Below are positions 1 through 8,855 of a DNA stretch of 64,000 bases, piece by piece; within the stretch, counting starts at the first letter, position 1, and the number at the start of each line of letters is the position of its first letter. The notes under the pieces are model-generated. The model was not told where the DNA came from, ran no database searches, and saw only the letters and a list, made by a program, of their open reading frames with translations. Where the stretch lies: assembly GCF_002967765.1 (NCBI RefSeq), contig NZ_PUHY01000005.1, positions 124,001 through 188,000 of the forward strand, in the 5' to 3' direction. Made by a program: the position numbers and the translations under genes. Source of the DNA: Blastopirellula marina. GTDB taxonomy: Bacteria; Planctomycetota; Planctomycetia; Pirellulales; Pirellulaceae.

Positions 1-63
1 GAAGGAGTTGTGGCTTATCAAAACCAAGGCGACGTCGCATGGAATACAGAAGTTAAAAAATAG
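1..63 (+). CDS. C-terminal end of an unidentified protein (partial)
   Basis: Frame 1 is open from the window edge to a TAG at 61-63 and encodes 20 residues, beginning EGVVAYQNQGDVAW. The codons look like ordinary coding sequence, but the piece is too short for family assignment. The next 800 bases hold no intact gene, so this is probably the 3' end of a plus-strand gene that begins outside the window. It could be chance, since 20 codons is not significant by itself. Confidence 0.35.
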   Translation, partial: EGVVAYQNQGDVAWNTEVKK

Positions 64-248
64 CTTGCCAAAGCGAAAGCCGTAAGTACGCTATCATCTC
101 GAACCGACTCAGGTTGTAAATGGTTTCACGACAAACGCCCGACGAGGATTGTGTGAAGCAACGGCTACTTCCATCTTCACCGCGACCCGAAGTGCTTCGC
201 TGGCTTCCGTCGTGGTCAACAAAAGTCAGACGTGTAGGTTCGATTCAG

Positions 249-437
249 TTATTCGTATGCCAGTTGAACCCGTACCCCATATTTGCGGAGTTCGCCGTGG
301 GTGATCGTCGCTTCTAAGCGGTTACCCTTGGTCAGCACATGGTGTATTGAGGCGACTCGCCAGAATGAAATGATCGCCGCGATCGTTGACAGAGTAATCG
401 TCAATACTAATTCACCAATCATGCTCCAGCCCAACAC
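249..437 (-). pseudogene. Decayed DUF3592-like membrane protein fragment
   Basis: A minus-strand open stretch begins at a GTG (437) and encodes one hydrophobic segment (ELVLTITLSTIAAIISFW) followed by TITHGELRKYGVRVQLAYE. A membrane helix followed by a short beta-rich stretch resembles the DUF3592 family. The frame stops at a TAA at 249-251, but translation beyond the stop gives LNRTYTSDFC before a second stop, which still looks like the expected next strand. This suggests a gene disabled by point mutations. No ribosome binding site is evident. The family assignment is by eye and tentative; it may also be a short real protein. Confidence 0.35.
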
Positions 438-858
438 GATGCTCGTCGACAGCTCTCACTGCGGCGCTGAATGTTGGCACTGACGCTTGGCACTACACAG
501 TCAGCACCGCATTGCCGACCGAGAATCAATGGCGGAGGCAGAAGCAAAGCGGATCGTTACGAACAACCGTCATGAGTAAGAACGATTTGCTGGACGGATC
601 GGACATGAATTCGCTACAGGATAAGTGTAGATAGCGAAGCTGAAGGAATCATGAGCCGTATCACCGTGTGCTTCGAAAGGGGCTCATACGCACGCCTCGT
701 TTCGAGGCATCAAAAACTTTGTCACGTTTTCTCGGTCCGGCGGTTACCTGGGAGCTACGTTTGCCCAGGAGATTCATCGTGGTTTTCGGCCCTGCGGCCA
801 GGCAGCAACGCAGACAGCGGTTTCGGTGAAACCGTTTATAACAATTGAGAGGACGATA
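438..858. other. Intergenic region upstream of the glutamate decarboxylase gene
   Basis: No convincing gene is present in this stretch. Just upstream of the next gene there is a small perfect hairpin at 818-834 (CGGTTTC, loop GGT, GAAACCG), about 12 bases before the ribosome binding site GAGAGG (847-852). A second small hairpin (GCCTCG/CGAGGC) lies near 695-710. These may belong to the leader of the decarboxylase mRNA. No known riboswitch was recognised. Confidence 0.35.
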
Positions 859-2256
859 ATGGCTCTGCACGACAAGAACTCGATTCGCGGGAAGATCGAG
901 GACGACGTTTACGCTTCGGTCAACTTATCGGTGAGCGTTCCCAAGTATCGCTTTCCTAAGCACGAGCAAGATCCTCGCCACGCTTACAGTGTCGTCCATG
1001 ACGAACTGATGCTCGATGGCAACTCGCGTCAGAATCTGGCCACGTTCTGCCAAACTTGGATGGAGCCGGAAGTTCATAAGTTGATGGATGAATGCCTCGA
1101 CAAGAATATTGTCGATAAGGACGAGTACCCACAAACGGCTGAGATTGAAGCACGCTGTGTCCACATGCTGGGCGATCTGTGGAACTCGCCGGAGGAAGCC
1201 AACACTATTGGTTGTTCGACTACCGGTTCCAGCGAAGCGGCCATGCTAGGCGGCTTGGCGATGCTGCGTCGTTGGCAAGCTAAATGCAAGAAACAAGGTA
1301 AGCTGGCCGAACGTCCCAATCTGATTACTGGCCCGGTTCAAATCTGCTGGCACAAGTTTGCCCGCTATTGGAATATCGAGCTCCGCGAAGTGCCGATGGA
1401 AGGGGATCGCTTGATCCTCACGCCGGACGAAGTGCTGAAACGTTGCGATGAAAACACGATTGGTGTCGTCCCCACATTGGGCGTGACGTTTACATGTCAG
1501 TACGAACCGGTCGAAGCTATCGCCAAGGCATTGGACGAGTACGAAGATGCGGTCGGCCACGATATTCCGATTCACGTCGATGCGGCTAGTGGTGGCTTCC
1601 TCGCCCCGTTCTGTGCACCCGAAGTGAAGTGGGATTTCCGCTTACCACGCGTGAAATCGATTAACACGTCCGGTCACAAGTTTGGTTTGGCGCCTCTGGG
1701 AGTTGGCTGGGTGATTTGGCGAGAGTCGGCGGACCTGCCGGAAGACCTGATCTTCTGGGTTAACTATCTGGGTGGGAACATGCGAGACATCGCGCTGAAC
1801 TTCTCGCGTCCCGGTGGTCAGGTTGTATGCCAGTACTACAACTTCCTACGCCTTGGCAAGGAAGGCTATCGCAAGATTCAATCGGCTTGCTACGAGACGG
1901 CCAGTTACCTGGCAGATGAAATCGGCAAGCTTGGCCCGTTTGAAGTTATTTTTGACGGCAGTGCCCACGCCGGAATTCCGGCGATTTGTTGGAAGCTGAC
2001 CGAAGATCAAGAACATGGTTTCACGCTGTACGACGTGGCCGATCGTTTGCGGGCTCGTGGCTGGCAGGTCCCTGCCTATTCGCTACCAGCAAATCGTGAA
2101 GACTTGGCGATCCAGCGAATTTTAGTTCGCCACGGAGTAAGCCGCGATCTGGCGACCTTGTTGCTGGAAGACATGCAGCGGGCGATCGAGTACTGTCAGA
2201 AGCATGCCGGTAAGTTCGACGCTCCGACAGAAGAACAGCTCGCGTTCACGCACTAA
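859..2256 (+). CDS. gadB: Glutamate decarboxylase
   Basis: A 465-residue PLP enzyme of the GadA/GadB type, essentially the same length as E. coli GadB (466). It converts glutamate to GABA and CO2, consuming a proton in the cytoplasm. The PLP-binding motif [10 protein letters not shown] puts the Schiff-base lysine at about residue 274 (276 in E. coli). The substrate/cofactor motifs [12 protein letters not shown] and HVDAASGGF are present. The ATG at 859 is chosen because GAGAGG lies 6 bases upstream; an in-frame ATG at 826 would add 11 residues not seen in the family. The protein ends in AFTH; in E. coli GadB a histidine next to the C-terminus closes the active site at neutral pH, so a similar switch is possible. 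No glutamate/GABA antiporter is adjacent. Confidence 0.93.
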   Translation: MALHDKNSIRGKIEDDVYASVNLSVSVPKYRFPKHEQDPRHAYSVVHDELMLDGNSRQNLATFCQTWMEPEVHKLMDECLDKNIVDKDEYPQTAEIEARCVHMLGDLWNSPEEANTIGCSTTGSSEAAMLGGLAMLRRWQAKCKKQGKLAERPNLITGPVQICWHKFARYWNIELREVPMEGDRLILTPDEVLKRCDENTIGVVPTLGVTFTCQYEPVEAIAKALDEYEDAVGHDIPIHVDAASGGFLAPFCAPEVKWDFRLPRVKSINTSGHKFGLAPLGVGWVIWRESADLPEDLIFWVNYLGGNMRDIALNFSRPGGQVVCQYYNFLRLGKEGYRKIQSACYETASYLADEIGKLGPFEVIFDGSAHAGIPAICWKLTEDQEHGFTLYDVADRLRARGWQVPAYSLPANREDLAIQRILVRHGVSRDLATLLLEDMQRAIEYCQKHAGKFDAPTEEQLAFTH

Positions 2257-2271
2257 GTTAACCACCAGAAC

Positions 2272-2305
2272 CACAGCATGCCTCGATGCGTCGAGGCATG
2301 TTGTG
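2272..2305. terminator. Bidirectional hairpin between convergent genes
   Basis: A 15-bp stem (2272-2286 with 2291-2305, one G-T pair) closes on a 4-base loop. It lies between the stop codons of the decarboxylase gene and the convergent phosphoesterase gene. There is no strong T-run on either side, but position and stability fit a shared terminator. Confidence 0.65.
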
Positions 2306-2332
2306 CCTGCTGGATGGGTCATTAGGTAATCC

Positions 2333-3487
2333 CTAGGCCGGCTTCAGCGGCAGCGTGAAGCACCATGACGGATGATTCCACCAAGGGGACTTTCCGGCAT
2401 CCATCTTAAGGGGCGAGAAGGTCCGCACGGTTAACGTCACACCATCTGGTTCAAACGTTAGCAATCGCATCCAGCCATCGCCACCGTTCCCTTTCTCGGC
2501 AGATCCGCCACCAAGTCCTTGGGCGTTGAACAACATTTGATGGACCGGTGTTCCAAAGGCGTTCGGATCGACACGCCGACCGACGTGGCTTCCCATCTCG
2601 TGCCCGTTGAGCACCAATTGAAACTGTGGAGCATCGTGGACGAGCGATTGCCACAGATCTTCCCCGTCGTGCGTGTTCCCTTGTTTCCCTGTTGGGTAGG
2701 TATGTGGGTTACCACTTCGCTTGCGGTTTCCATCTTGTCCGTCACGTTTCGATTCTGGTGTGACGAAGTCGTGCACCAGTAACATGCCTGTATGATTGCG
2801 ATACGCTTCGCGATGGACTAATTCCTTTGCCCAGGCAACTGCCTCGCGGCGTGGTCCCCATTCGAGAGCAATGACCAATAGCTTACGGCCATCGGGTAAC
2901 GCGACTTCGTAGGCAGCATTCTCTAGACTGTGCTGGCCGAGTCCGTTTTTACCGGTCTCGATCAGAATGCCACCCCCCTGCCCGTCCGAAACTAGCTTGT
3001 TGCCGTTCAAGGGAAAGTAATCGTTGACTTGGGTTTCACGGGTTTCGGCATTGCGGAACCCGTAATCATGATTTCCAGTAGCGAAGACAACAGGGACTTT
3101 GTCTTCCAGCTTGCTAAGTGCTCGCTTGGCACTTTCCCACTGCGACTCAGAATGCTGGTCTCCCCAGCCGCGGCCACCTCCTTCAGCAATATTATTCTGT
3201 TCGACGAAGTCCCCTTCGTGCATCACCAAGCTGATCCGCCAGGCATCGAGATGCTCAGCCACCCACTGGCACATCCGCTCGAAGTTGACTTGGTTCTTCC
3301 CATACTTGGCGTAGTTCTGCGTATCGGGAAAAACAGCGATGGTCCATCCTTCGCGAATGCCGCGACTCGGATCGGTCGGCAAGTGAAGCGGCGTTGTCTC
3401 TGTCGCCATCAAGTGAGTGGTTCCGGCGACTAGCGGCAAGCCTGCCAGACCGGAGAGAAACATACGACGATCGAGTGAATGGGTCAT
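2333..3487 (-). CDS. Exported calcineurin-like metallophosphoesterase
   Basis: A 384-residue protein with a Tat-like leader (MTHSLDRRMFLSGLAG...) predicting export to the periplasm or its equivalent. Metallophosphoesterase motifs appear in order: DTQ (replacing the usual DxH), GDFV, GNHD and a late GHEMGSH. The DxQ version of the first motif occurs in a subgroup of secreted phosphoesterases, so the enzyme is probably active on an unidentified phosphoester. It is a single gene, convergent with the decarboxylase gene and divergent from the ceramidase-like gene; the 229-base gap at 3488-3716 should carry both promoters. Substrate cannot be inferred. Confidence 0.8.
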   Translation of the reverse strand: MTHSLDRRMFLSGLAGLPLVAGTTHLMATETTPLHLPTDPSRGIREGWTIAVFPDTQNYAKYGKNQVNFERMCQWVAEHLDAWRISLVMHEGDFVEQNNIAEGGGRGWGDQHSESQWESAKRALSKLEDKVPVVFATGNHDYGFRNAETRETQVNDYFPLNGNKLVSDGQGGGILIETGKNGLGQHSLENAAYEVALPDGRKLLVIALEWGPRREAVAWAKELVHREAYRNHTGMLLVHDFVTPESKRDGQDGNRKRSGNPHTYPTGKQGNTHDGEDLWQSLVHDAPQFQLVLNGHEMGSHVGRRVDPNAFGTPVHQMLFNAQGLGGGSAEKGNGGDGWMRLLTFEPDGVTLTVRTFSPLKMDAGKSPWWNHPSWCFTLPLKPA

Positions 3488-3716
3488 GCTTAGGCAGGCT
3501 GTGGTTAGGTGGGAGAGTTATGGTGGGGTGCTGGATATTATTTTGCGCGAAGCTAGGTGATCGTTCAATTGCGGCGAAGCATCGTGCTTCGTTGCCGACG
3601 CCCCACTTGAGGTAGAAAACATTTTCTTGACATCGGTTCGGGATCGGATAGTTTGAAGCGATCCCACCCTGCGATGCCCACCCGCCTCACCTCCCTTCAT
3701 TGACTTGGACGGACTT

Positions 3717-5156
3717 ATGCTTCGATCTTTGCTCGCGATCTTCGTTCTTGCTGTTGGTGTTCTGCTTCTCGGCACGGCTCCGCTTCGTGCGGCCGACAAA
3801 GTATTTCAAGCTGGCGCGGCGACCAGCAACATTACACCTCCGCTGGGCGAATTGATCGTGGGAAACTGGGTGCCTGTTCCGGCACAACATATTCACGATG
3901 AACTGTTTGCCCGCTGCTTGGTGCTAGACGACGGCGCAACGAAGCTCGCGATTGTGCTGTGCGATAACGTAGGCATTCCGCAGCAAGTATTCGACGAGGC
4001 GAAGGCCAAAGTGGAGGAAGCGACCGGTATCCCAGCATCGCATCAGTTGATGGCGGCAACGCATACGCATTCGGCAACCACGGCTCGCGGAAAATCGAAG
4101 ATGCTCGCCCAAGCCGAACTCACCGATTATCAGAAGTTTATCGTGCAGCGAATTGCCGACGGTGTGCGGCGAGCGACCAATCAGTTGGAGCCAGCGATGA
4201 TTGGCTGGGGTTCGGCAGAAGAACCGAGCGAAGTGTTTAATCGCCGCTGGTACATGAAGGACTCGGCGCACACGACGAACCCATTCGGCGGTGTCGATCG
4301 CGTGCGGATGAATCCTCCTCGCGGTAGCGCGGCGTTGGATCGGCCAGCCGGCCCGACCGATCCGGAAGTCAGCTTTATCACGGTCCAAAGCACCGAAGGG
4401 AAACCAATCGCTCTGCTGGCGAACTACTCGCTGCATTATGTTGGCGGGGTGCCTAACGGAGAGGTCTCAGGCGACTACTTTGCCTACTTCGGCAAGTTCA
4501 TTGAAGAGAAGCTCGGCGCGGGCGACCAGTCTCCAGCGTTCGTCGGCATGCTATCTAACGGGACCAGCGGCGACGTCAACAACATCAACTTCCAAGACAA
4601 GAATCCAAAGCGATACGGTCCCTACGAGAAAATGCAGGAAGTCGCCGATAAGGTCGCCACGAAGGTTGCGGCTGCTAACGAGAAGATCACGTTTCACGAA
4701 TGGGTTCCCCTGGCGGCAGCCGCGACCGCGTTACCCCTGCAAGTTCGCAAGCCGACGAAAGAAATGAAGAAGCATTTTGCCGCTGTCAAAGCCAAGGCGG
4801 AAGGGGAACCCACCCAGCACCGTCGCGAGATGATCTATGCCGAACGGATCGACAATTTGAAGGATGCCCCAGATTCCGTTGACGTTCCTTTGCAAGTGCT
4901 GCGGATCGGTGATCTGGGGATCACCGCGATTCCGTTTGAAACGTTCACCGAGACGGGACTGGAAATTAAAAGCCGCAGCCCCTTTAAGGATGCGTTCACA
5001 ATTGAGCTGGCCAACGGTTCGTTTGGCTATTTGCCAACCCCGGAACAGCACCGATTAGGGGGCTACGAGACTTGGCTGGGAACAAATTATGTCGAAGAGA
5101 AGGCAACCGTAAAGATCGTTGATACACTGATGAAGCTATCGGATTCCCTGCAATAA
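3717..5156 (+). CDS. Secreted neutral/alkaline ceramidase-like protein
   Basis: A 479-residue protein with a clear signal peptide (MLRSLLAIFVLAVGVLLLG, cleavage near LRA-AD). The mature start, AGAATSNITPPLGE, and the downstream stretches LAIVLCDNVG and MAATHTHSATT match the N-terminal domain of neutral ceramidase; the HTH pair is the typical zinc ligand motif. Only the N-terminal catalytic-type domain is present, as in many planctomycete proteins given this name, so true ceramidase activity is not assured. The ATG at 3717 follows GGACGGA; an in-frame TTG at 3705 is less likely. It ends 26 bases before the next small gene and may be cotranscribed with it. Confidence 0.75.
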   Translation: MLRSLLAIFVLAVGVLLLGTAPLRAADKVFQAGAATSNITPPLGELIVGNWVPVPAQHIHDELFARCLVLDDGATKLAIVLCDNVGIPQQVFDEAKAKVEEATGIPASHQLMAATHTHSATTARGKSKMLAQAELTDYQKFIVQRIADGVRRATNQLEPAMIGWGSAEEPSEVFNRRWYMKDSAHTTNPFGGVDRVRMNPPRGSAALDRPAGPTDPEVSFITVQSTEGKPIALLANYSLHYVGGVPNGEVSGDYFAYFGKFIEEKLGAGDQSPAFVGMLSNGTSGDVNNINFQDKNPKRYGPYEKMQEVADKVATKVAAANEKITFHEWVPLAAAATALPLQVRKPTKEMKKHFAAVKAKAEGEPTQHRREMIYAERIDNLKDAPDSVDVPLQVLRIGDLGITAIPFETFTETGLEIKSRSPFKDAFTIELANGSFGYLPTPEQHRLGGYETWLGTNYVEEKATVKIVDTLMKLSDSLQ

Positions 5157-5182
5157 TCGGTCCTTCGAACTGAGGCGGATGG

Positions 5183-5581
5183 ATGCCAGAGCTTTTCATC
5201 GTGCTACATCGCGAGATCCCTGGGTTTGACTCTCAGGTTAACGGGCGGATGCTGTCGGAGCGAGAACCGCTTCTCACACGCCTCGCGAAGACGATCGATG
5301 TCGTGCCGTTGATGGAGTTCTTTAGCCAAGATCCCGAAGAAGGAGCAGGATTTCTGGAAGATCTGGGCGTCGATCCGAGCGAAGTCGAGTTGCCAGAGGA
5401 AACCTGGTTCTCGTCGCTGCAGGGACTTCAAACCGTTCAAACGCTACGTGATCATCTGCTCGCCCATCCAGCGACGATGCCCGATACGGATCGCATCGTG
5501 GAAGAATTAGAAGATTGGATTAGGGTGCTCAACAAGGCTTCCCAGGAAAAGATCCCTTGGCATTTGGCGGTCGATTTTTGA
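5183..5581 (+). CDS. Hypothetical protein, 132 residues
   Basis: A soluble acidic protein beginning MPELFIVLHREIPGFDS with no signal or membrane segment. It is rich in Glu/Asp and Leu, mostly helical in appearance, and ends HLAVDF. No family was recognised. It lies 26 bases after the ceramidase-like gene and upstream of another small gene on the same strand, which suggests a loose operon. Composition matches its neighbours. Confidence 0.7.
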   Translation: MPELFIVLHREIPGFDSQVNGRMLSEREPLLTRLAKTIDVVPLMEFFSQDPEEGAGFLEDLGVDPSEVELPEETWFSSLQGLQTVQTLRDHLLAHPATMPDTDRIVEELEDWIRVLNKASQEKIPWHLAVDF

Positions 5582-5655
5582 GGAGATTCCGAAATGGGAT
5601 CATGGTATGTTGGCGTTTCTAATCACCCTTCATGCCTTATCGAAAGTCGAAATCC

Positions 5656-6171
5656 ATGGAACTACCTCCCCCAGTTCAAGCACTCGTGGACGCCATTTCT
5701 GCTTTGCCTGGCGTTGCTGGATGTTTCTGCAGTCCAAAGCCTTTGGCCGGGATCGATGTCAGCGATCTGTCACTACCCGGCGAGTTCGGTGATCTGCCGC
5801 AAGTAGCGATCATGCGCACCGAAGGTGGTCGCGAGAATGAAGTGATGATTCAGACCGAAGTGATCTTCGATCGTTCGGCTGAAGCGTGGCTCAGCATCGA
5901 GTTTCTAGCGTGGTGGGTTCGGGACTGGGCACGCAGCGGGCGCGAAATCCAAATGCGACCGATGGCGCTTCCGCCGAAAGCGTACGATATCCAGCTTGGT
6001 CGCACGCTGAAGTTCTTTATCGAATACTTTCTGATCGAAGATGGCGAAGCTTACGAAGATACCTTGGAAGCCGCCGGGGAAATGGCAGAGTCGATTGCGT
6101 CGTGCTACGAGCTTTACCAAGATTGTTTTGCCAACCCGGCTGAGTTTACCGGGGATGTGGAGAGTATCTAG
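5656..6171 (+). CDS. Hypothetical protein, about 171 residues
   Basis: A soluble protein beginning MELPPPVQALVDAISAL and ending AEFTGDVESI. It has no signal peptide or recognised motif, is acidic, and has a single Trp-rich stretch (SIEFLAWWVRDW). Neither possible start (ATG 5632 or 5656) has a good ribosome binding site; 5656 is preferred because MPYRKSKS looks like untranslated leader. Its TAG abuts the TAA of the convergent membrane protein gene with no intergenic base. Confidence 0.6.
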   Translation: MELPPPVQALVDAISALPGVAGCFCSPKPLAGIDVSDLSLPGEFGDLPQVAIMRTEGGRENEVMIQTEVIFDRSAEAWLSIEFLAWWVRDWARSGREIQMRPMALPPKAYDIQLGRTLKFFIEYFLIEDGEAYEDTLEAAGEMAESIASCYELYQDCFANPAEFTGDVESI

Positions 6172-6639
6172 TTACGTGGGCGAACCTGTTTCGCTTGCTT
6201 GAGGGGCGAAGTAGCCGGCTACATCAAGGATCACGGCTAACGCCCCTAAAAGTAGATTGGCAGCGATTCCCAGGAAGGTGACGACAACGATCGCAATTAA
6301 CGCCATCGCTAGTAAGTCTTCGAATGGACCTGAGTAGCGAATAATGGCGAAGAAGAAAGCACCTGAGAAGGTTCCACCAATCGACATAATCATGGTTGGT
6401 ACATGGATGAACGCCTTGAAATTCGGTGGAAACATCGTCTGATTCCAACACAGATGGTCGTAGAAGCTGAGCCAATTGATGTAGGCCGCAAACAGGCTGA
6501 CGACGATCATCATCGTTAGCGGTGTCCACCACGTCGTATCTTCCAACGCTGAACCAAAATAGATTCCGATCGCTAATCCTAGAGGTAGCGTCAACAGAAA
6601 CGTGTATTTCGGTTTCATCAGATCCAATCGCCTTCTCAT
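6172..6639 (-). CDS. Small four-helix membrane protein
   Basis: A protein of up to 155 residues with four hydrophobic segments (from FLLTLPLGLAIGIYFG through LLLGALAVILDVAGYFA). It shares architecture with the gene just upstream, including a similar C-terminal helix (AVILDVAGYF versus AVILDLAGYI), so the two are probably tandem duplicates. Its ATG overlaps the upstream stop as ATGA, indicating translational coupling; an internal ATG at 6618 is also possible. Function unknown. Confidence 0.7.
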   Translation of the reverse strand: MRRRLDLMKPKYTFLLTLPLGLAIGIYFGSALEDTTWWTPLTMMIVVSLFAAYINWLSFYDHLCWNQTMFPPNFKAFIHVPTMIMSIGGTFSGAFFFAIIRYSGPFEDLLAMALIAIVVVTFLGIAANLLLGALAVILDVAGYFAPQASETGSPT

Positions 6640-7055
6640 CTGCTTTCGTTTGGCTGTAGCTTAATGTAGCCAGCCAAGTCAAGAATGACGGCGATTAGCC
6701 CAACCAAAGCGATTGCGACGACACAGCCAAAGAGGAACGTGATCGAAAGCGACGTGAGCGGATCACTCTCGTTTTCACCTTCTCCTGTCAACGCGACACT
6801 GGCGAACAGCAGCCCAAAACCGGTTAACATTCCCACAATACGTAGCACCACTACTAAGTAGATGAGAACGGGCTGGCGAAGTGGCTGCATTCTTCTTTCA
6901 CGATCCAGTATCAGCAGCGATCCCCAGGCACCGAAGAGTCCGAACCCCATTCCCCATAATATGATCAATGCCCAGTTCAGTTGCATATATGTTGCCAGCA
7001 AAAGTCCGGCGACGAGAAAGCAAGGGAAACCAGATTTCGGTGTTAGCTGAATCAT
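6636..7055 (-). CDS. Small four-helix membrane protein, paralogue of the next gene
   Basis: Encodes about 139 residues with four membrane segments, starting MIQLTPKSGFPCFLVAG. The ATG at 7055 is chosen because GGAG lies 9 bases upstream; an ATG at 7079 would extend it by 8 residues. Its stop overlaps the start of the downstream paralogue by four bases. The shared terminal motif (AVILDLAGYI) supports duplication. No enzymatic motif is visible; a role in the envelope is all that can be inferred. Confidence 0.7.
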   Translation of the reverse strand: MIQLTPKSGFPCFLVAGLLLATYMQLNWALIILWGMGFGLFGAWGSLLILDRERRMQPLRQPVLIYLVVVLRIVGMLTGFGLLFASVALTGEGENESDPLTSLSITFLFGCVVAIALVGLIAVILDLAGYIKLQPNESR

Positions 7056-7118
7056 GGAAAGTAACTCCAGTGGATCCATTCAGAGTAACATTTTGAGAAC
7101 CTCTGCAAAACAATTTGG

Positions 7119-7685
7119 TTATGCAGGAGACAGAATAGACGCTGTCGCGACGACCACCGTCAGACACGCCAGCGCAATCCAAGCAGCTTTCGCCGGAACC
7201 GCTTCGACTGTGAAAAGTTGCCTCGGTTCACCCTGGCGATGCCATAGCCAGAAGCCAAGCGGCAAGGTAACGAGGCCGAACAGCCAGAGCAGCCAAATCG
7301 GCGAGCCATGCTTCAGCATCTCGCCGGTATCCCCGATCCGTGCGAATGAACCGAGGCCAATGTACGCTCCGTTGGCAACTAAACAGAAACCAGCAAAGAA
7401 CTGAGCGATTCCCTTACTCCAGCCCGAGCGTCCCGGAATCGCCAACCAGACGAGTATGGGCAGAATGACACCAGCAAGTGGGCCTCCCCACACGACGATG
7501 GTTGGATGCGGATTGGGGGAGACATCCGTGCGCGAGATTGCCAACGGATGCAAAACGACCTTTTCGACTGACCCGCCGGTTGCCAGCCCGGCGATCACGT
7601 GCCCCAATTCGTGCAGCCCCATCATACCCTGCCAGCAAAGGCCGAGGATACAAACGACAAACAAGTAAGGTGCGAGGCGATTCAT
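7119..7685 (-). CDS. Integral membrane HExxH protein, M50-like putative metalloprotease
   Basis: A 188-residue polytopic membrane protein with HELGH at residues 25-29 inside or beside the first helix, and a later GGPLAGVILPILVW helix that resembles the second conserved element of M50 site-2 proteases (GPLxN type). Family members hold zinc through the HExxH pair and a later Asp; that Asp is not obvious here, so activity is uncertain. It is the first gene of a minus-strand group with the two small membrane proteins and is divergent from the GH62 gene. Confidence 0.6.
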   Translation of the reverse strand: MNRLAPYLFVVCILGLCWQGMMGLHELGHVIAGLATGGSVEKVVLHPLAISRTDVSPNPHPTIVVWGGPLAGVILPILVWLAIPGRSGWSKGIAQFFAGFCLVANGAYIGLGSFARIGDTGEMLKHGSPIWLLWLFGLVTLPLGFWLWHRQGEPRQLFTVEAVPAKAAWIALACLTVVVATASILSPA

Positions 7686-7782
7686 GGGATGACGGCCGAA
7701 ATACTCGAACAGAGATCACTTCTATGATATCGTGAGTTGATCTTCCTGCTTCCCTCTTGTCCGCGATTCAGTGAGATTCCCC

Positions 7783-8808
7783 ATGCTGCGGCTTTTGTTG
7801 GTTGTGGTCGTATTATTTCCTTGCGTCGTCCAGGCTGAAGAATCGACTGAGTTTCGCCTGCCAAGCCAATGGATTTGTAGTGCGCCACTGATTAGCCCCG
7901 AACAGCGCACAAAAGATCCGAGCCACGCCCAAAAGGACCCGACGGTTGTTTTTCACGACGGCAGGTGGCACGTCTTCATGACAGCGAAGTTAGAGGGACG
8001 TTCTGTAATTGAGTATTGTTCATTCGCCAATTGGGAAGAAGCGGACAAATCAGCGCGAACGATCTTGGATGTTAGTGATAGCGACTACTACTGTGCGCCG
8101 CAGGTCTTATTCTTCACGCCGCATCAAAAGTGGTATCTCGTTTACCAGGTCGGCGTACCGGGCAACAAGAAGATGATGGTGGCGTATTCCACGACGACCG
8201 ATATCGCCGACCCGAAGAGCTGGACCAAGGCCGCGCCGATGCTCGATGGCGGGCCTAATGATCCGCGCACTGTCGGTGGCCTTGACTTTTGGGTGATCTG
8301 TGACGATGACCGAGCCTACCTCTTCTTTACATCGCTCAACGGCAAAATGTGGCGGATGTGGACCTCGCTCGAGCAATTCCCCAAGGGGATGGACCATTGC
8401 GAGCTGGCCTTGGAAGCTAAGATTTTCGAGGCCAGCCACACCTATCGGCTGGCGGGGATGAATAAGTACCTGACAATTATCGAAGAGAATGGTCGACGCT
8501 ATTTCAAGGCGTTTCTGGCCGATCGTCTCGACGGCACCTGGCAGCCGCTTGCCGTAACGCGTCAACAACCGTTCGCGGCCGATACCAACATTCGCCCAGC
8601 CGATGGCGTAACGGCTTGGACGGACAATGTCAGCCATGGTGAACTCGTGCGGGCGAATAATGACCAGACCCTGACCATCGATCCGCACGACTTGCGATTT
8701 GTTTTTCAGGGTATGTGGGATAAGGATAAGCAGGACAAATCATATGGGGCGTTCTCTTGGCGGATTGGAATGCTGACGCCTGATTGGGGTGATAAGGCGG
8801 ACAAGTAA
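7783..8808 (+). CDS. Secreted GH62-like alpha-L-arabinofuranosidase
   Basis: A 341-residue protein with a signal peptide (MLRLLLVVVVLFPCVVQA-EE). The mature protein follows the glycoside hydrolase family 62 five-bladed propeller along its length: KDPTVVFHDGRWHVF (catalytic Asp), YLVYQVG, LDFWVICDDD (second Asp), SLEQFPKGM, EASHTYRLAGMNKYLTIIE (catalytic Glu region), WTDNVSHGEL and DQTLTIDPHDLRF. GH62 enzymes remove arabinose side chains from arabinoxylan outside the cell. ATG 7783 is preferred over the upstream GTG at 7771. No other polysaccharide-degrading gene adjoins it. Confidence 0.88.
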   Translation: MLRLLLVVVVLFPCVVQAEESTEFRLPSQWICSAPLISPEQRTKDPSHAQKDPTVVFHDGRWHVFMTAKLEGRSVIEYCSFANWEEADKSARTILDVSDSDYYCAPQVLFFTPHQKWYLVYQVGVPGNKKMMVAYSTTTDIADPKSWTKAAPMLDGGPNDPRTVGGLDFWVICDDDRAYLFFTSLNGKMWRMWTSLEQFPKGMDHCELALEAKIFEASHTYRLAGMNKYLTIIEENGRRYFKAFLADRLDGTWQPLAVTRQQPFAADTNIRPADGVTAWTDNVSHGELVRANNDQTLTIDPHDLRFVFQGMWDKDKQDKSYGAFSWRIGMLTPDWGDKADK

Positions 8809-8855
8809 TGTCCGCCTCGGCGAATTGACGAATCTGGGTATAATCAAGCAGGTAA

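Noticed and set aside
225-260. T-psi-C-like string GGTTCGATTC suggesting a tRNA
   Set aside because: The flanks do not pair as a T stem and no acceptor or anticodon arm can be built.
2333-3487. The DTQ in place of DxH as evidence of a dead phosphoesterase
   Set aside because: A DxQ first motif occurs in a recognised subgroup, and all the other metal ligands are present.
8825-8844. TTGACG and TATAAT as a sigma-70 promoter
   Set aside because: The spacing is only 8 bases, far from the needed 16-18.
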